Shown here: positions 55,430 through 64,000 of the stretch, in pieces
How the letters are laid out: every line of letters begins with the position of its first letter
How positions within the stretch are numbered: position 1 is the first letter of the stretch
Assembly (NCBI RefSeq): GCF_003362805.1
Contig: NZ_QNQT01000006.1
Coordinates: forward strand, 163,546-227,545
Length of the DNA stretch: 64,000 bases
Direction: 5' to 3'
From: Neobacillus piezotolerans
GTDB lineage: Bacteria > Bacillota > Bacilli > Bacillales > Cytobacillaceae
Made by a program: the position numbers and the translations under genes
Notes under the pieces: model-generated
What the model was told of the DNA's origin: nothing
Databases searched by the model: none
The model's input: the letters and a program-made list of their open reading frames with translations, nothing else

Positions 55430-56263
55430 ATGTTTGACATTTATCTGGCGCGACTGCACGAATTGACGGTTCTTGTTTATGCCTTTAGCGTGCTGTTATA
55501 TTTCTTTGATTTTATCCACCATAACCGGAAGGCGAACCGCATTGCCTTCTGGTTACTTGCATTTGTATGGATTTTGCAAACGGTTTTTTTATTTTTGTAT
55601 ATGGTAAAAACAGGGAGGTTCCCGGTTCTTACAATAATGGAAGGGCTTTATTTTTATGCTTGGGTGCTTGTGACTTTGTCTCTGGCGATCAATCGGTTGC
55701 TGAAAATGGATTTCATCGTTTTTTTTACGAATATCCTTGGGTTCATCGTCATGGCAATCCATACTTTTGCGCCCCTTCAGTATGAGTCGCATGTGATGGG
55801 CGAACAGCTCATTTCGGAACTACTGCTTATTCACATTACAATGGCGATCCTTTCGTACGGGGCTTTTTCAATGTCATTCGTTTTTTCATTGCTGTATTTG
55901 GTCCAGTACGATTTGTTAAAGAGGAAGAAATGGGGGACAAGGCTTGTCCGAATTGCGGACCTTTCCCGCCTGGAGCAATTTTCCTACCTTCACGCCGTCA
56001 TCGGCGTACCGATGCTTTTATTAAGCCTGATCCTTGGCATGCAATGGGCATTCATCAAAGTGCCCGACATGCCCTGGTACGATATGAAGGTCATCGGATC
56101 CTTCCTGCTGCTGACCGCCTACAGCATTTATTTGTATTTGCGGATAGCGAAAAGCATGGGCGGCAAATCGCTGGCCCTGTGGAATATCGCTTCCTTCCTG
56201 ATTGTTTTAATTAACTTTTTCCTGTTTGGCAAATTGTCGTCATTCCACTTTTGGTATTCGTAG
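55430..56263 (+). CDS. hemX: HemX membrane protein (cytochrome c assembly-like)
   Basis: Integral membrane protein with about eight helices, of the CcsA/CcmC-like cytochrome c assembly fold; in B. subtilis HemX lowers the level of HemA. His residues near LLIHITMAILSYGAF and the Trp-rich MQWAFIKVPDMPWYDMKVIG segment are visible. ATG 55430 is spaced 8 bp from GAGGGG; the ATG two codons upstream (55424) is an alternative. It lies between hemA and hemC. Confidence 0.88.
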   Translation: MFDIYLARLHELTVLVYAFSVLLYFFDFIHHNRKANRIAFWLLAFVWILQTVFLFLYMVKTGRFPVLTIMEGLYFYAWVLVTLSLAINRLLKMDFIVFFTNILGFIVMAIHTFAPLQYESHVMGEQLISELLLIHITMAILSYGAFSMSFVFSLLYLVQYDLLKRKKWGTRLVRIADLSRLEQFSYLHAVIGVPMLLLSLILGMQWAFIKVPDMPWYDMKVIGSFLLLTAYSIYLYLRIAKSMGGKSLALWNIASFLIVLINFFLFGKLSSFHFWYS

Positions 56264-56278
56264 ACTAGGAGGCTTTTT

Positions 56279-57217
56279 ATGAGAAAAATAATAGTAGGTT
56301 CCAGACGCAGCAAGTTGGCATTGACACAGACGAATTGGGTCATCGAGCAATTGAAGAAAATCGCCGGCCCTTCCTTTGAATTCGAAGTGAAGGAAATTGT
56401 GACTAAAGGGGACCGAATCCTTGATGTAACGCTATCAAAAGTTGGCGGAAAAGGCCTTTTCGTAAAGGAAATCGAACAGGCGATGCTTGATAAGGAAATC
56501 GATATGGCTGTGCACAGTATGAAGGACATGCCGGCTGTTTTGCCGGAAGGCCTGACAATCGGCTGCATCCCGTTCCGTGAGGACCACCGTGACGCGCTCA
56601 TTTCAAAGGGCCATGTTAAGCTCGACGAACTTCCTGCAGGTGCTGTCGTTGGTACAAGCAGCCTGCGCCGCAGCTCACAGCTTTTGCTGAAGCGGCCTGA
56701 CCTTGAAATTAAGTGGATCCGCGGAAATGTAGATACCCGTCTTGAAAAGCTTAACAATGGCGAATATGATGCCATCATCCTCGCGGCCGCGGGCCTTTCC
56801 CGCCTCGGCTGGGCAAAGGAAGTTGTCACTGAATTCATTGATGCGGATGTGTGCATCCCGGCTGTCGGCCAAGGCGCGCTTTCAATCGAATGCCGAGAAG
56901 ATGACCGTGAATTGCTTGAGATTTTTGAAAAATTCACCTGTAAAAAAACTGCCCTTGCTGTCAGGGCTGAACGTTCCTTCCTTCAAAAAATGGAGGGCGG
57001 CTGCCAGGTTCCAATCGCCGGATTCGCGACAACTGAAGAGAATGGCGATATCACGCTGAAAGTGCTTGTCGCTTCCCCGGACGGGCAAGAAGTATACAAG
57101 GATACCGTTACCGGCCACGATCCGGAAGCGCTTGGCGAGGAAGCCGCCGGCCTTTTGATAGAACGAGGCGCCAAAAAATTGATTGACCGGGTAAAAGAGG
57201 AGCTGGACAGTGAATGA
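56279..57217 (+). CDS. hemC: Hydroxymethylbilane synthase (porphobilinogen deaminase)
   Basis: Polymerises four porphobilinogen units into hydroxymethylbilane (312 aa). The dipyrromethane cofactor-attachment Cys242 is in [10 protein letters not shown]-terminal [13 protein letters not shown] and the substrate-site HSMKDMP and [10 protein letters not shown] are present. ATG 56279 follows AGGAGG. The stop overlaps hemD by 4 bp. Confidence 0.97.
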   Translation: MRKIIVGSRRSKLALTQTNWVIEQLKKIAGPSFEFEVKEIVTKGDRILDVTLSKVGGKGLFVKEIEQAMLDKEIDMAVHSMKDMPAVLPEGLTIGCIPFREDHRDALISKGHVKLDELPAGAVVGTSSLRRSSQLLLKRPDLEIKWIRGNVDTRLEKLNNGEYDAIILAAAGLSRLGWAKEVVTEFIDADVCIPAVGQGALSIECREDDRELLEIFEKFTCKKTALAVRAERSFLQKMEGGCQVPIAGFATTEENGDITLKVLVASPDGQEVYKDTVTGHDPEALGEEAAGLLIERGAKKLIDRVKEELDSE

Positions 57218-58008
57218 ACCGGCCGCTGCCCCTGAGCAATAAAAAAGTGCTTGTACCAAGGGGAGCCAGCCAGGCCAAACCGTTTTCCAGGCTCATTGAA
57301 AAGCACGGAGGGATTCCAGTCGAAATCCCTCTTCTTTCCTTTCGGCCGGTTCGGATGGACGAAACCCTGCACCATATGCTCGCCACGGTTGAAGAGTATG
57401 ACTGGATTGTGTTCACAAGCAATGTGACAGTCGAAACCTTCCTGTCCTTTTACGGGGATAGAAAGCGCCCTCGATTGCCAAAGATTGCGGTGATCGGCGA
57501 AAGGACGGGCCTTTTTTTAAAAGAAAGAGGGTTTGAAACGGACTTCATCCCAAGTAAATACGTTGCCGAGGTGTTTGCCGAGGAGTTTATCGCGCATATT
57601 AACAAGGGCTGCAGGGTCCTGATCCCGAAAGGAAACCTGGCGAGGGAGCATATCGCGAACATGCTGAGGAAGCATGGGTCCATAGCGGATGAAATCGTTG
57701 TCTATGAAACGTACTTGCCGGAAGAAAGCAAACAAAAGTTAAATGAGATGCTGTCCAAAGGGGAGCTTGATATCCTTATGTTCACCAGCCCCTCGACGGT
57801 CGACCACTTCATCGAGGCTACCGGCGAGAAAGGGCTTAAGGAGCTGGCGGCCCGCTGCGTTGTGGCGTGCATCGGGCCGGTGACGGAAAAACGGCTGAAG
57901 TCCCTCGGGATACCGGTCCATGCGAGCCCCGACCAGTACACAGTAGAGGATATGGTTAACAGCACTCTCGAATATTTGGAAAGCCTCAATAAACAAGATA
58001 AAATGTAA
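57214..58008 (+). CDS. hemD: Uroporphyrinogen-III synthase
   Basis: Cyclises hydroxymethylbilane with inversion of ring D (264 aa). HemD proteins diverge strongly; two-domain pattern with [22 protein letters not shown]-like and [12 protein letters not shown] supports the call, as does its place between hemC and hemB with an ATGA overlap. Confidence 0.92.
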   Translation: MNRPLPLSNKKVLVPRGASQAKPFSRLIEKHGGIPVEIPLLSFRPVRMDETLHHMLATVEEYDWIVFTSNVTVETFLSFYGDRKRPRLPKIAVIGERTGLFLKERGFETDFIPSKYVAEVFAEEFIAHINKGCRVLIPKGNLAREHIANMLRKHGSIADEIVVYETYLPEESKQKLNEMLSKGELDILMFTSPSTVDHFIEATGEKGLKELAARCVVACIGPVTEKRLKSLGIPVHASPDQYTVEDMVNSTLEYLESLNKQDKM

Positions 58009-58058
58009 CAAGAAATAAAAATCTGGCGATTGGCCAGAAATGTCCGGAGGTTAGCAGA

Positions 58059-59039
58059 ATGGAACTTCAATTTTCACGTCACCGCCGCCTGCGCACAAGC
58101 GCGAACATGAGGGCTTTGGTAAGGGAAACACATCTTCACGCCGAGGATTTTATTTATCCACTTTTCATCATCGAAGGGGAGAACATCAAGAACGAGGTGC
58201 CTTCGATGCCTGGCGTCTACCAGCTTTCGATGGACCTGCTTGGCGAGGAAATCGACGACATCGTGTCGCTTGGCATCAAGTCCGTCATCCTGTTCGGGGT
58301 GCCTTCAACGAAGGATGAATGCGGTTCAGGAGCATACCACGACCACGGAATCGTCCAGGTGGCGACACGGTTTATCAAGGAACGCCATCCGGAGATGATC
58401 GTTGTCGCGGATACATGCCTTTGCGAGTATACGAGCCACGGCCACTGCGGCGTTGTGGAGGGGGACCGCGTCCTGAATGACCCATCGCTTGAGCTTTTGG
58501 TGCAGACGGCTGTCAGCCAGGCGAAAGCAGGAGCGGATATAATCGCTCCTTCCAACATGATGGACGGATTCGTCGCGGCTATCCGCGCCGGCCTGGATGA
58601 GGCTGGTTTTCAAGAAGTGCCAATCATGAGCTATGCCGTCAAATATTCATCCGCGTTCTATGGACCGTTCCGCGACGCAGCTGACAGCACGCCGCAATTC
58701 GGAGACAGGAAAACGTACCAGATGGACCCCGCGAACAGGATCGAAGCGATGAGGGAAGCGGAATCCGATGTGCTTGAAGGAGCGGACTTCCTGATTGTCA
58801 AGCCGGGCCTTCCGTACCTTGATATTGTCCGCGATGTGAAAAACAACTTCAATTTACCGGTTGTCGTTTACAATGTCAGCGGCGAATATGCAATGGTGAA
58901 AGGCGCAGCACAAAACGGCTGGATCGATGAAAAAGCGGTCGTCCTTGAAATGCTGACAGGCATGAAGCGCGCCGGTGCCGATTTGATCATCACCTATTTC
59001 GCGAAAGACGCCGCCCGCTGGCTGAAAGAACAGAAATAA
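58059..59039 (+). CDS. hemB: Delta-aminolevulinic acid dehydratase (porphobilinogen synthase)
   Basis: Condenses two 5-aminolevulinates into porphobilinogen (326 aa). The zinc site cysteines are in [14 protein letters not shown] (Cys120, Cys122, Cys130); the Schiff-base lysines lie in [16 protein letters not shown] and [11 protein letters not shown]. The Cys-rich metal site indicates a zinc-dependent enzyme. CCGGAGG precedes the ATG. Confidence 0.97.
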   Translation: MELQFSRHRRLRTSANMRALVRETHLHAEDFIYPLFIIEGENIKNEVPSMPGVYQLSMDLLGEEIDDIVSLGIKSVILFGVPSTKDECGSGAYHDHGIVQVATRFIKERHPEMIVVADTCLCEYTSHGHCGVVEGDRVLNDPSLELLVQTAVSQAKAGADIIAPSNMMDGFVAAIRAGLDEAGFQEVPIMSYAVKYSSAFYGPFRDAADSTPQFGDRKTYQMDPANRIEAMREAESDVLEGADFLIVKPGLPYLDIVRDVKNNFNLPVVVYNVSGEYAMVKGAAQNGWIDEKAVVLEMLTGMKRAGADLIITYFAKDAARWLKEQK

Positions 59040-59111
59040 AGATTGTTTTGAGATTTCCACTGGGTACGTATTCGGTTCACGCCCATCCTAAAATAGAAAG
59101 AGGGAAAGCCC

Positions 59112-60398
59112 ATGCGCTCATACGATAAATCAATCGAAGCATTCAAAGAAGCAAAAACTCTCATGCCAGGCGGGGTAAACAGCCCTGTCCGCGCCTTTAA
59201 ATCAGTCAATATGGATCCGATTTTCATGGCCCGAGGCAAAGGCTCGAAAATTTACGACATCGATGGCAATGAATACATCGACTACGTCCTATCATGGGGC
59301 CCGCTAATCCTTGGCCACACGAATGACCGTGTCGTCGAAGCGATTAAAAAGGTTGCCGAACTGGGCACAAGCTACGGCGCGCCTACATTGATGGAAAATG
59401 AATTGGCGAAGCTTGTGATCGAGCGTGTCCCATCGATTGAAATCATTCGGATGGTGTCCTCAGGCACCGAGGCGACTATGAGTGCGCTCCGCCTGGCGCG
59501 AGGCTATACGGGAAGGAATAAAATCCTTAAGTTTGAAGGCTGCTACCATGGCCATGGCGATTCCCTGCTGATCAAAGCCGGTTCAGGGGTCGCGACACTC
59601 GGCCTGCCGGACAGCCCTGGGGTTCCTGAAGGCATTGCCAAAAACACGATTACCGTGCCTTACAATGATATGGATAGTGTCCGCTATGCGTTCAAGGAGT
59701 TCGGTGAAGATATCGCCGGCATCATTGTCGAGCCGGTCGCGGGCAACATGGGCGTTGTCCCTCCTGTCCCGGGATTCCTGGAAGGATTGCGTGAAATCAC
59801 TACCGAATATGGCGCATTGCTGATTTTTGATGAGGTTATGACAGGATTCCGCGTCGATTATAACTGCGCGCAAGGATACTTCGGCGTTACTCCTGACTTG
59901 ACATGCCTTGGCAAAGTCATCGGCGGCGGCCTGCCTGTTGGAGCATATGGCGGACGCGCGGAAATCATGGAGCAAATCGCGCCAAGCGGACCGATTTACC
60001 AGGCAGGCACACTGTCGGGGAACCCGCTAGCGATGACGGCCGGTTACGAAACATTAAGCCAGCTGACTCCAGAAGATTATGTAGAGTTCCGCAGGAAAGC
60101 CGATTTGCTTGAAAAAGGCTTGACTGAAGCCGCTGTTAAACACGGCATCCCGCACCGGGTTAACCGCGCCGGTTCGATGATCGGCATCTTCTTCACAAAC
60201 GAAGAGGTAATTAATTACGAAAGGGCCAAGACATCCAATCTTGAATTCTTCGCACAGTACTATCGCGAAATGGCCGACCAGGGAGTCTTCCTGCCGCCAT
60301 CCCAATTCGAGGGACTGTTTCTGTCAACCGCCCACACTGATGAAGACATTGAAAAAACAATCAAAGCAGCTGAAACAGCGTTTTCGAAGCTTAAATAA
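59112..60398 (+). CDS. hemL: Glutamate-1-semialdehyde 2,1-aminomutase
   Basis: PLP enzyme that converts glutamate-1-semialdehyde to 5-aminolevulinate (428 aa). PLP-binding Lys268 is in [18 protein letters not shown], with [12 protein letters not shown] upstream and [15 protein letters not shown] near the cofactor phosphate. It is the last gene of hemAXCDBL; ATG 59112 follows AGAGGG. A strong terminator ends the operon. Confidence 0.97.
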   Translation: MRSYDKSIEAFKEAKTLMPGGVNSPVRAFKSVNMDPIFMARGKGSKIYDIDGNEYIDYVLSWGPLILGHTNDRVVEAIKKVAELGTSYGAPTLMENELAKLVIERVPSIEIIRMVSSGTEATMSALRLARGYTGRNKILKFEGCYHGHGDSLLIKAGSGVATLGLPDSPGVPEGIAKNTITVPYNDMDSVRYAFKEFGEDIAGIIVEPVAGNMGVVPPVPGFLEGLREITTEYGALLIFDEVMTGFRVDYNCAQGYFGVTPDLTCLGKVIGGGLPVGAYGGRAEIMEQIAPSGPIYQAGTLSGNPLAMTAGYETLSQLTPEDYVEFRRKADLLEKGLTEAAVKHGIPHRVNRAGSMIGIFFTNEEVINYERAKTSNLEFFAQYYREMADQGVFLPPSQFEGLFLSTAHTDEDIEKTIKAAETAFSKLK

Positions 60399-60406
60399 TA
60401 CTGCAG

Positions 60407-60441
60407 CCCTCGCCGGTTCTTTTTACCGGCGGGGGTTTTTA
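60407..60441 (+). terminator. hem operon terminator
   Basis: CCCTCGCCGGT / ACCGGCGGGGG hairpin followed by TTTTTAT. Confidence 0.88.
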
Positions 60442-60553
60442 TATTAGTGGGGTGATACCAGGGTGCGTGATAAGTTGAAAGTGTCTTCATACTCCTGACT
60501 GAGGGGTATCGGATGTTTTTGTTAACACTTGTTATTTTGGAAAAAAGAAGCAA

Positions 60554-60582
60554 GTGACACCCACTCAAAAACCTCCTATAAT
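60554..60582 (+). promoter_or_regulatory. sigma-A promoter of the M48-ankyrin gene
   Basis: GTGACA (60554-60559), 17 bp, TATAAT (60577-60582). The GTG that could be read as an upstream start codon is part of this -35 box. Confidence 0.75.
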
Positions 60583-60616
60583 TCTATTATCTGACATAAA
60601 GGGGACAAGGAAATCA

Positions 60617-62017
60617 TTGAACCACCAAGAACCAGCACCAAGAGATTTAATTTACCGAAAAGAGAAGGTTTACTTTTGGATTGTTTTGTCTTTCAGCATT
60701 CTTTCCTACATCATGTTTGCTGCTTCAATCATCGGGATTGCAATCCTAATCGGCCTGCTGATTTTTTCGTTTTTCCTGCACGGCATCATGATGGGCCATA
60801 TCCGCACGAATGGAGTAAAGCTGTCTCCTTCCCAGTTCCCGGCCGTATACTCGAAAGTGGAGGAGCTATGCGCCAAAATGGAACTGAAAAAGGTCCCGGA
60901 TGTGTATGTGATGCAGTCCGGAGGGGCCTTGAACGCGTTTGCTACACGTTTTTTTCGAAAAAATATGATCGTGGTCTACTCTGAAATTTTTGATTTGATT
61001 GAAGATGGGTGCGAGGAAGAATTAACTTTTGTCCTTGCCCACGAGCTTGCCCATATTAAAAGAAATCATTTAGGGAAAATGGCGTTCATATATCCTTCCA
61101 TGTGGATACCGGGGCTTGCAGAGATGTACATGCGCGCCTGCGAATATACGTGCGACCGTTATGCAGCCTATTACAGCGGTAATCCCGGTGCGGCGAAAAC
61201 AAGCCTTGCGATGCTTGCTATTGGCAAGAAAACATTCTTCCATGTAAATCAGCAAGCATATATGGATCAAATCAATCAGGAAAAAGGGTTCTTCGTTTGG
61301 TTGAGCGAAATATTATCTACACATCCACACCTTCCTAAAAGAATTCACGCAATCGAAACTTTCTTTGGCGGAGTGGAATCTTCCGTTGTTTTTCAAAAAA
61401 GAAGCTTTCGTCATTTTGGCTTTGCTATAATAATCGTTTTCTTATTTGTCGGATTTGTTGCCTCCATTTGGACAAGCTTGAGTGCTTTTGGTTCTCTTGA
61501 TCCCTTCCCGGATGCCGAAGAGGATTCATGGAGCGGGGAAGAAACATCGCCGCTCATCCAGGCCGTTATACTGGGAGACATGGCAAAAGCGGAAAAGCTC
61601 ATAAAAGGTGGAGCGGACCTTGAATTTGAAGATTACAGCAGCTACACGGCAATGGATTGGGCGATTAAATCGGGTAACACTGAAATGGTCAAACTCCTTC
61701 TTGATGAAGGGGCGGACCCAAACTATGAAACTGGCTATTCGATGACGCCGCTTATGACTGCGGCCGAAAAAGGCAATCCTGAAATGGTTCGTTTGCTTAA
61801 ATCGGCTGGGGCCGACGTGAATTACCAGGAGTCCGTCGAAGGCATGACTGCTCTCATGTACGCGGCAATGGGCGACGATGAGGAAACCGTTAACCTTTTG
61901 CTGGGGTATGGCGCCGACCCGGAAATCAAGGACTATCAAAGCATGACAGCATATATGCGAGCGCTTGATACAGGGTCTGAAAGTATCGCCATTCTGTTAA
62001 AACCGCATACAAAGTAA
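60617..62017 (+). CDS. M48 metalloprotease fused to ankyrin repeats
   Basis: A 466-aa membrane protein. Two or three helices near residues 17-60, an HtpX-type M48 zinc protease domain with HELAH (His142, Glu143, His146) and a third ligand candidate Glu176 (ACEYTCDRYA), another helix at 266-290, then a C-terminal ankyrin domain (about 307-466) with at least four repeats (SPLIQAVILGDMAKAEKL, TAMDWAIKSGNTEMVKLLL, TPLMTAAEKGNPEMVRLL, TALMYAAMGDDEETVNLLL). Substrate unknown; ankyrin repeats may recruit a client or regulate access. The TTG at 60617 is taken as start, behind AAGGGGAC and AAGGA; the frame runs further up into the promoter. Confidence 0.85.
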   Translation: MNHQEPAPRDLIYRKEKVYFWIVLSFSILSYIMFAASIIGIAILIGLLIFSFFLHGIMMGHIRTNGVKLSPSQFPAVYSKVEELCAKMELKKVPDVYVMQSGGALNAFATRFFRKNMIVVYSEIFDLIEDGCEEELTFVLAHELAHIKRNHLGKMAFIYPSMWIPGLAEMYMRACEYTCDRYAAYYSGNPGAAKTSLAMLAIGKKTFFHVNQQAYMDQINQEKGFFVWLSEILSTHPHLPKRIHAIETFFGGVESSVVFQKRSFRHFGFAIIIVFLFVGFVASIWTSLSAFGSLDPFPDAEEDSWSGEETSPLIQAVILGDMAKAEKLIKGGADLEFEDYSSYTAMDWAIKSGNTEMVKLLLDEGADPNYETGYSMTPLMTAAEKGNPEMVRLLKSAGADVNYQESVEGMTALMYAAMGDDEETVNLLLGYGADPEIKDYQSMTAYMRALDTGSESIAILLKPHTK

Positions 62018-62043
62018 ACGCATGGGCCTCCATGCGTTTTTTT
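62018..62043 (+). terminator. Terminator after the M48-ankyrin gene
   Basis: ACGCATGG / CCATGCGT, perfect 8-bp stem, then seven T residues. Confidence 0.88.
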
Positions 62044-62159
62044 GATACGTTACTGGCAAATGAAGTGAGCAAAGCCCGGTCAATTTATAAGAGGATTCAA
62101 AACTATCCATTATTTTATTTAACTTATCCCACTCATCTCCGTTTCCAGCCGAATTTTTA

Positions 62160-62188
62160 TCATAAAGCCTTTCCGCTCTTCATAAAGT
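62160..62188 (+). promoter_or_regulatory. sigma-E-type promoter candidate of spoVID
   Basis: TCATAAA (62160-62166) and CATAAAGT (62181-62188) with 14 bp between resemble sigma-E -35 (ATA core) and -10 (CATACAHT) elements. spoVID is a sigma-E gene in B. subtilis. Confidence 0.5.
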
Positions 62189-62235
62189 GTAAGTGACATG
62201 GTGATTTTTTAGAGGAGATGAAAGGAGGAGTCGCT

Positions 62236-63345
62236 TTGTCCCAGGAGAAGCAATCGTCTTTACGATTTTCTTTGGAGGAATCCTTGTGGTTTCGGAAAGG
62301 ACAGGAAGTCGATGAATTGGTGTCGATTTCACTGAGCCCGGATATTACGATCCAGGAAAATGACCAGTATGTCAACATCCGCGGCGCGCTGGATTTGTCT
62401 GGGGAATATGTTTGCCAGTCAGGCGGCCTTGAGGATTCCGAGGGAGCGCCTGGCCTGAGATATGTCCAGTCAGTCGGGCAACGGGAAGAGGGGATATGCG
62501 AATTTGCCCACCGCTTTCCGGTTGACATAACCATTCCAGTAAACCGAATCGCGAGCATTTATGATATCGATGTGATTGTGGACTCTTTTGATTATTCTTT
62601 TACAGAAAGAAGCTGCATGAAGTTGACCGCGGACCTGATTATCAGTGGAATTTACGACGGCCAGAGCCCTGAAGTGGAAGAAGAGGCTAGGGATGAGCCG
62701 GAGGAAATTGTACTCACCGACCGGGTATTTGAGAGCGTCCAGGATGCCGAGGAAGAGGAAGAAGAAGAAGGGTATGCAGGATACATTGCGGAAATTCCCG
62801 AGGAGGAATTGATATTTGAAGCGGAAGCAAGGCGGATTCCAGAGGAAGATCCGGCCGATAACCCGGCCGCTTTTTCAGCATTCCCCTTCCAATCATATTG
62901 GAATCAGTTCCATGGAGTCCTTCCGTTCAATCCCGCGCGCAGTGAAGACCTCCAGTCTGATATGAATGCCATGCCAGTTTCGCAACAATGGCAGGAGCAG
63001 GAATACGAAGCACAAGAGACCGCAGCGGAACACCATATGGAAGCAGAAGCCGAAAATGCCGCCGAAGAAGCTGAATCTTCGTCCTCTGTCCCGCAAAAGC
63101 AGAAAAAGAAGAAGAGCAAGAAAAAGAGCATGTCCCTGACTGAATTTTTCGCCCGGAAGGACGAGGGGGATGAGCAGGCAAGGATGAAAGTTTGCATTGT
63201 CCAGAAAGGGGATACATTGGACCGCATTTCCGACAGGTATTCCGTGTCCATCCAGAATCTTCTCCGCTACAACCGGCTTGACCTGAACCAGGATGTATAT
63301 GAGGGACAGGTATTGTACATCCCTGCCGCCATTGTTAAAAAATAA
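62236..63345 (+). CDS. spoVID: Spore coat encasement protein SpoVID
   Basis: Mother-cell protein that drives coat encasement of the forespore. The N-terminal SPOCS-type domain (residues 1-150: RFSLEESLWFRKGQEVDELVSISLSP) precedes a long acidic, low-complexity middle (EEEEEEEG, many Glu/Ala) with a Lys-rich block (KKKKSKKK), and a C-terminal LysM domain (about 318-365: VQKGDTLDRISDRYSVSIQNLLRYNRL). TTG 62236 follows AAAGGAGG. Length 369 aa is short compared with B. subtilis SpoVID because the middle is shorter. Confidence 0.94.
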   Translation: MSQEKQSSLRFSLEESLWFRKGQEVDELVSISLSPDITIQENDQYVNIRGALDLSGEYVCQSGGLEDSEGAPGLRYVQSVGQREEGICEFAHRFPVDITIPVNRIASIYDIDVIVDSFDYSFTERSCMKLTADLIISGIYDGQSPEVEEEARDEPEEIVLTDRVFESVQDAEEEEEEEGYAGYIAEIPEEELIFEAEARRIPEEDPADNPAAFSAFPFQSYWNQFHGVLPFNPARSEDLQSDMNAMPVSQQWQEQEYEAQETAAEHHMEAEAENAAEEAESSSSVPQKQKKKKSKKKSMSLTEFFARKDEGDEQARMKVCIVQKGDTLDRISDRYSVSIQNLLRYNRLDLNQDVYEGQVLYIPAAIVKK

Positions 63346-63404
63346 GCAATCACAAGCAGTTGAGCGGGCGCACACTCGCTCTCTGTTTGTTTTTAAAATG
63401 GAGG

Positions 63405-63925
63405 AAACCCTAGGAAACTCAAATTCTCTGTTTGGATCCAGGCTTCATTTGGACACGAAACCATGAAAATTGACATTCTCTGTCCAAATCCAGGCATTAT
63501 TTGGACACGAAACTATGAAAACTCACATTCACTGTCCAAATCCAAGCATTATTTGGACACGAAGCCATGAAAACTGGCATTCTCTGTCCAAATCCAGGCA
63601 TTATTTGGACACGAAACTATGAAAACTCACATTCACTGTCCAAATCCAAGCATTATTTGGACACGAAATTATGAAAACTGGAATTTTCTGTCCAAATCCA
63701 GGCATTATTTGGACACGAAACTAAGAAAACTCACATTCACTGTCCAGATCCAAGCATTATTTGGACACGAAGCGATGAAAACTGGCATTCTCTGGCCAAA
63801 TCCAGGCATTATTTGGACACGAAACTATGAAAATGGACATTCTCTGTCCAAATCCAGGCTTCATTTGGACTTGAAACTATGAAAACTGAATCCAGGCTTC
63901 ATTCGGATTTGAAACTCCAAAAAGC
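63405..63925. repeat. Tandem array 3, exact 52-bp period with 104-bp dimer pattern
   Basis: Units start at 63429, 63481, 63533, 63585, 63637, 63689, 63741, 63793 and 63845, always 52 bp apart; a degenerate part precedes and a partial unit with a 14-bp deletion follows. Each unit has TGTCCAAAT, 9 bp, ATTTGGACA (27 bp) and a 25-bp linker. Units alternate between CCAGG/CTCACATTCAC and CCAAG/CTGGCATTCTC forms, giving a higher-order 104-bp repeat. The arms are the same as in array 1. Any open frame here is not a gene. Confidence 0.95.
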
Positions 63926-63938
63926 GAGCTGAATTCCA

Positions 63939-64000
63939 ATGAATGAAATGAACCGCCTAAAGGAATTCGCCGAAATCCTGCAGCCATACAGTATCAATCC
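63939..64000 (+). CDS. Start of next gene, possibly YsxE-like spore coat kinase homolog
   Basis: An open frame begins MNEMNRLKEFAEILQPYSIN at 63939 and runs off the window. A gene of the CotI/YsxE family follows spoVID in B. subtilis, so this is a positional guess supported only by 20 residues. The ribosome site is weak (GCGAGC) and the ATG at 63948 is an alternative. Confidence 0.4.
   Translation, partial: MNEMNRLKEFAEILQPYSIN

Noticed and set aside
60554..60616. GTG 60554 as start of the M48-ankyrin protein
   Set aside because: This codon is part of the -35 box of a good promoter and would lie upstream of the transcript start.
63619..63882. 87-aa open frame in array 3, and similar frames in array 1 (27059-27338, - strand)
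   Set aside because: They consist only of repeat translation, have no ribosome site and arise because three 52-bp units make a multiple of three.
63405..63925. CRISPR array
   Set aside because: Periodicity alone looks CRISPR-like, but the whole 52-bp unit is conserved, including the linker; there are no unique spacers and no cas genes. The same holds for arrays 1 and 2.

Overview
The window is a chromosomal segment of an endospore-forming Bacillaceae (Firmicutes), probably outside the B. subtilis species group; the genus cannot be fixed from the sequence alone. The evidence is the set of spore genes (sspI, gerE, gerM, lonB, spoVID), promoters resembling sigma-F, sigma-K and sigma-E sites, T-box and L-box leaders, many TTG starts behind strong Shine-Dalgarno sites, and a gene order that largely follows the ysdC-to-ysxE part of the B. 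subtilis chromosome. Nearly all genes are on the + strand; sspI, rnhC, yslB and one membrane-protein gene are on the - strand.

Layout: 0-7 kb holds a partial dUTPase-like gene, an M42 aminopeptidase, sspI, an rRNA/tRNA methyltransferase and T-box-controlled pheST. 7-14 kb holds rnhC, a MITE-like element, then zapA-cvpA-polX-mutS2-yshE and a 27-residue membrane ORF. 14-20 kb is a fatty-acid oxidation block (lcfA, fadR-fadB, etfBA) plus trxA. 20-29 kb is accessory: a lipoprotein behind a Fur-type promoter, a four-gene envelope-glycolipid operon, then a second Fur-type promoter driving a membrane-anchored protein and an FTR1 iron permease, followed by a 52-bp-period repeat array and a polytopic glycosyltransferase-like gene. 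29-43 kb resumes the core order: uvrC, lysine-riboswitch-controlled lysC, yslB, sdhCAB, an orphan class D sortase, ysmA, gerE, ysmB, racE, a second 52-bp array, gerM, rph, ysnA, ysnB. 43-54 kb has tRNA-Arg(TCT), ysoA, tig, clpX, lonB, lonA and ysxC. 54-60 kb is the complete hemAXCDBL operon making uroporphyrinogen precursors from glutamyl-tRNA. 60-64 kb has an M48 protease fused to ankyrin repeats, spoVID, a third 52-bp array and the start of a further gene.

How the genes work together: lcfA, fadB and etfBA activate and oxidise fatty acids and pass electrons on; sdhCAB is respiratory complex II; hemAXCDBL supplies tetrapyrrole for its haems. tig, clpX, lonA and lonB form a protein folding and degradation block.

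The two most unusual things are (1) three intergenic tandem arrays with an identical 52-bp period, two sharing the same inverted-repeat arms and two showing a higher-order 104-bp dimer pattern, plus one solitary relic; and (2) a Fur-type iron module in which a lipoprotein and a membrane-anchored protein share a repeated helical motif and accompany an FTR1 permease, with no recognisable EfeO or EfeB. All calls were made by reading the sequence; no database search was possible.
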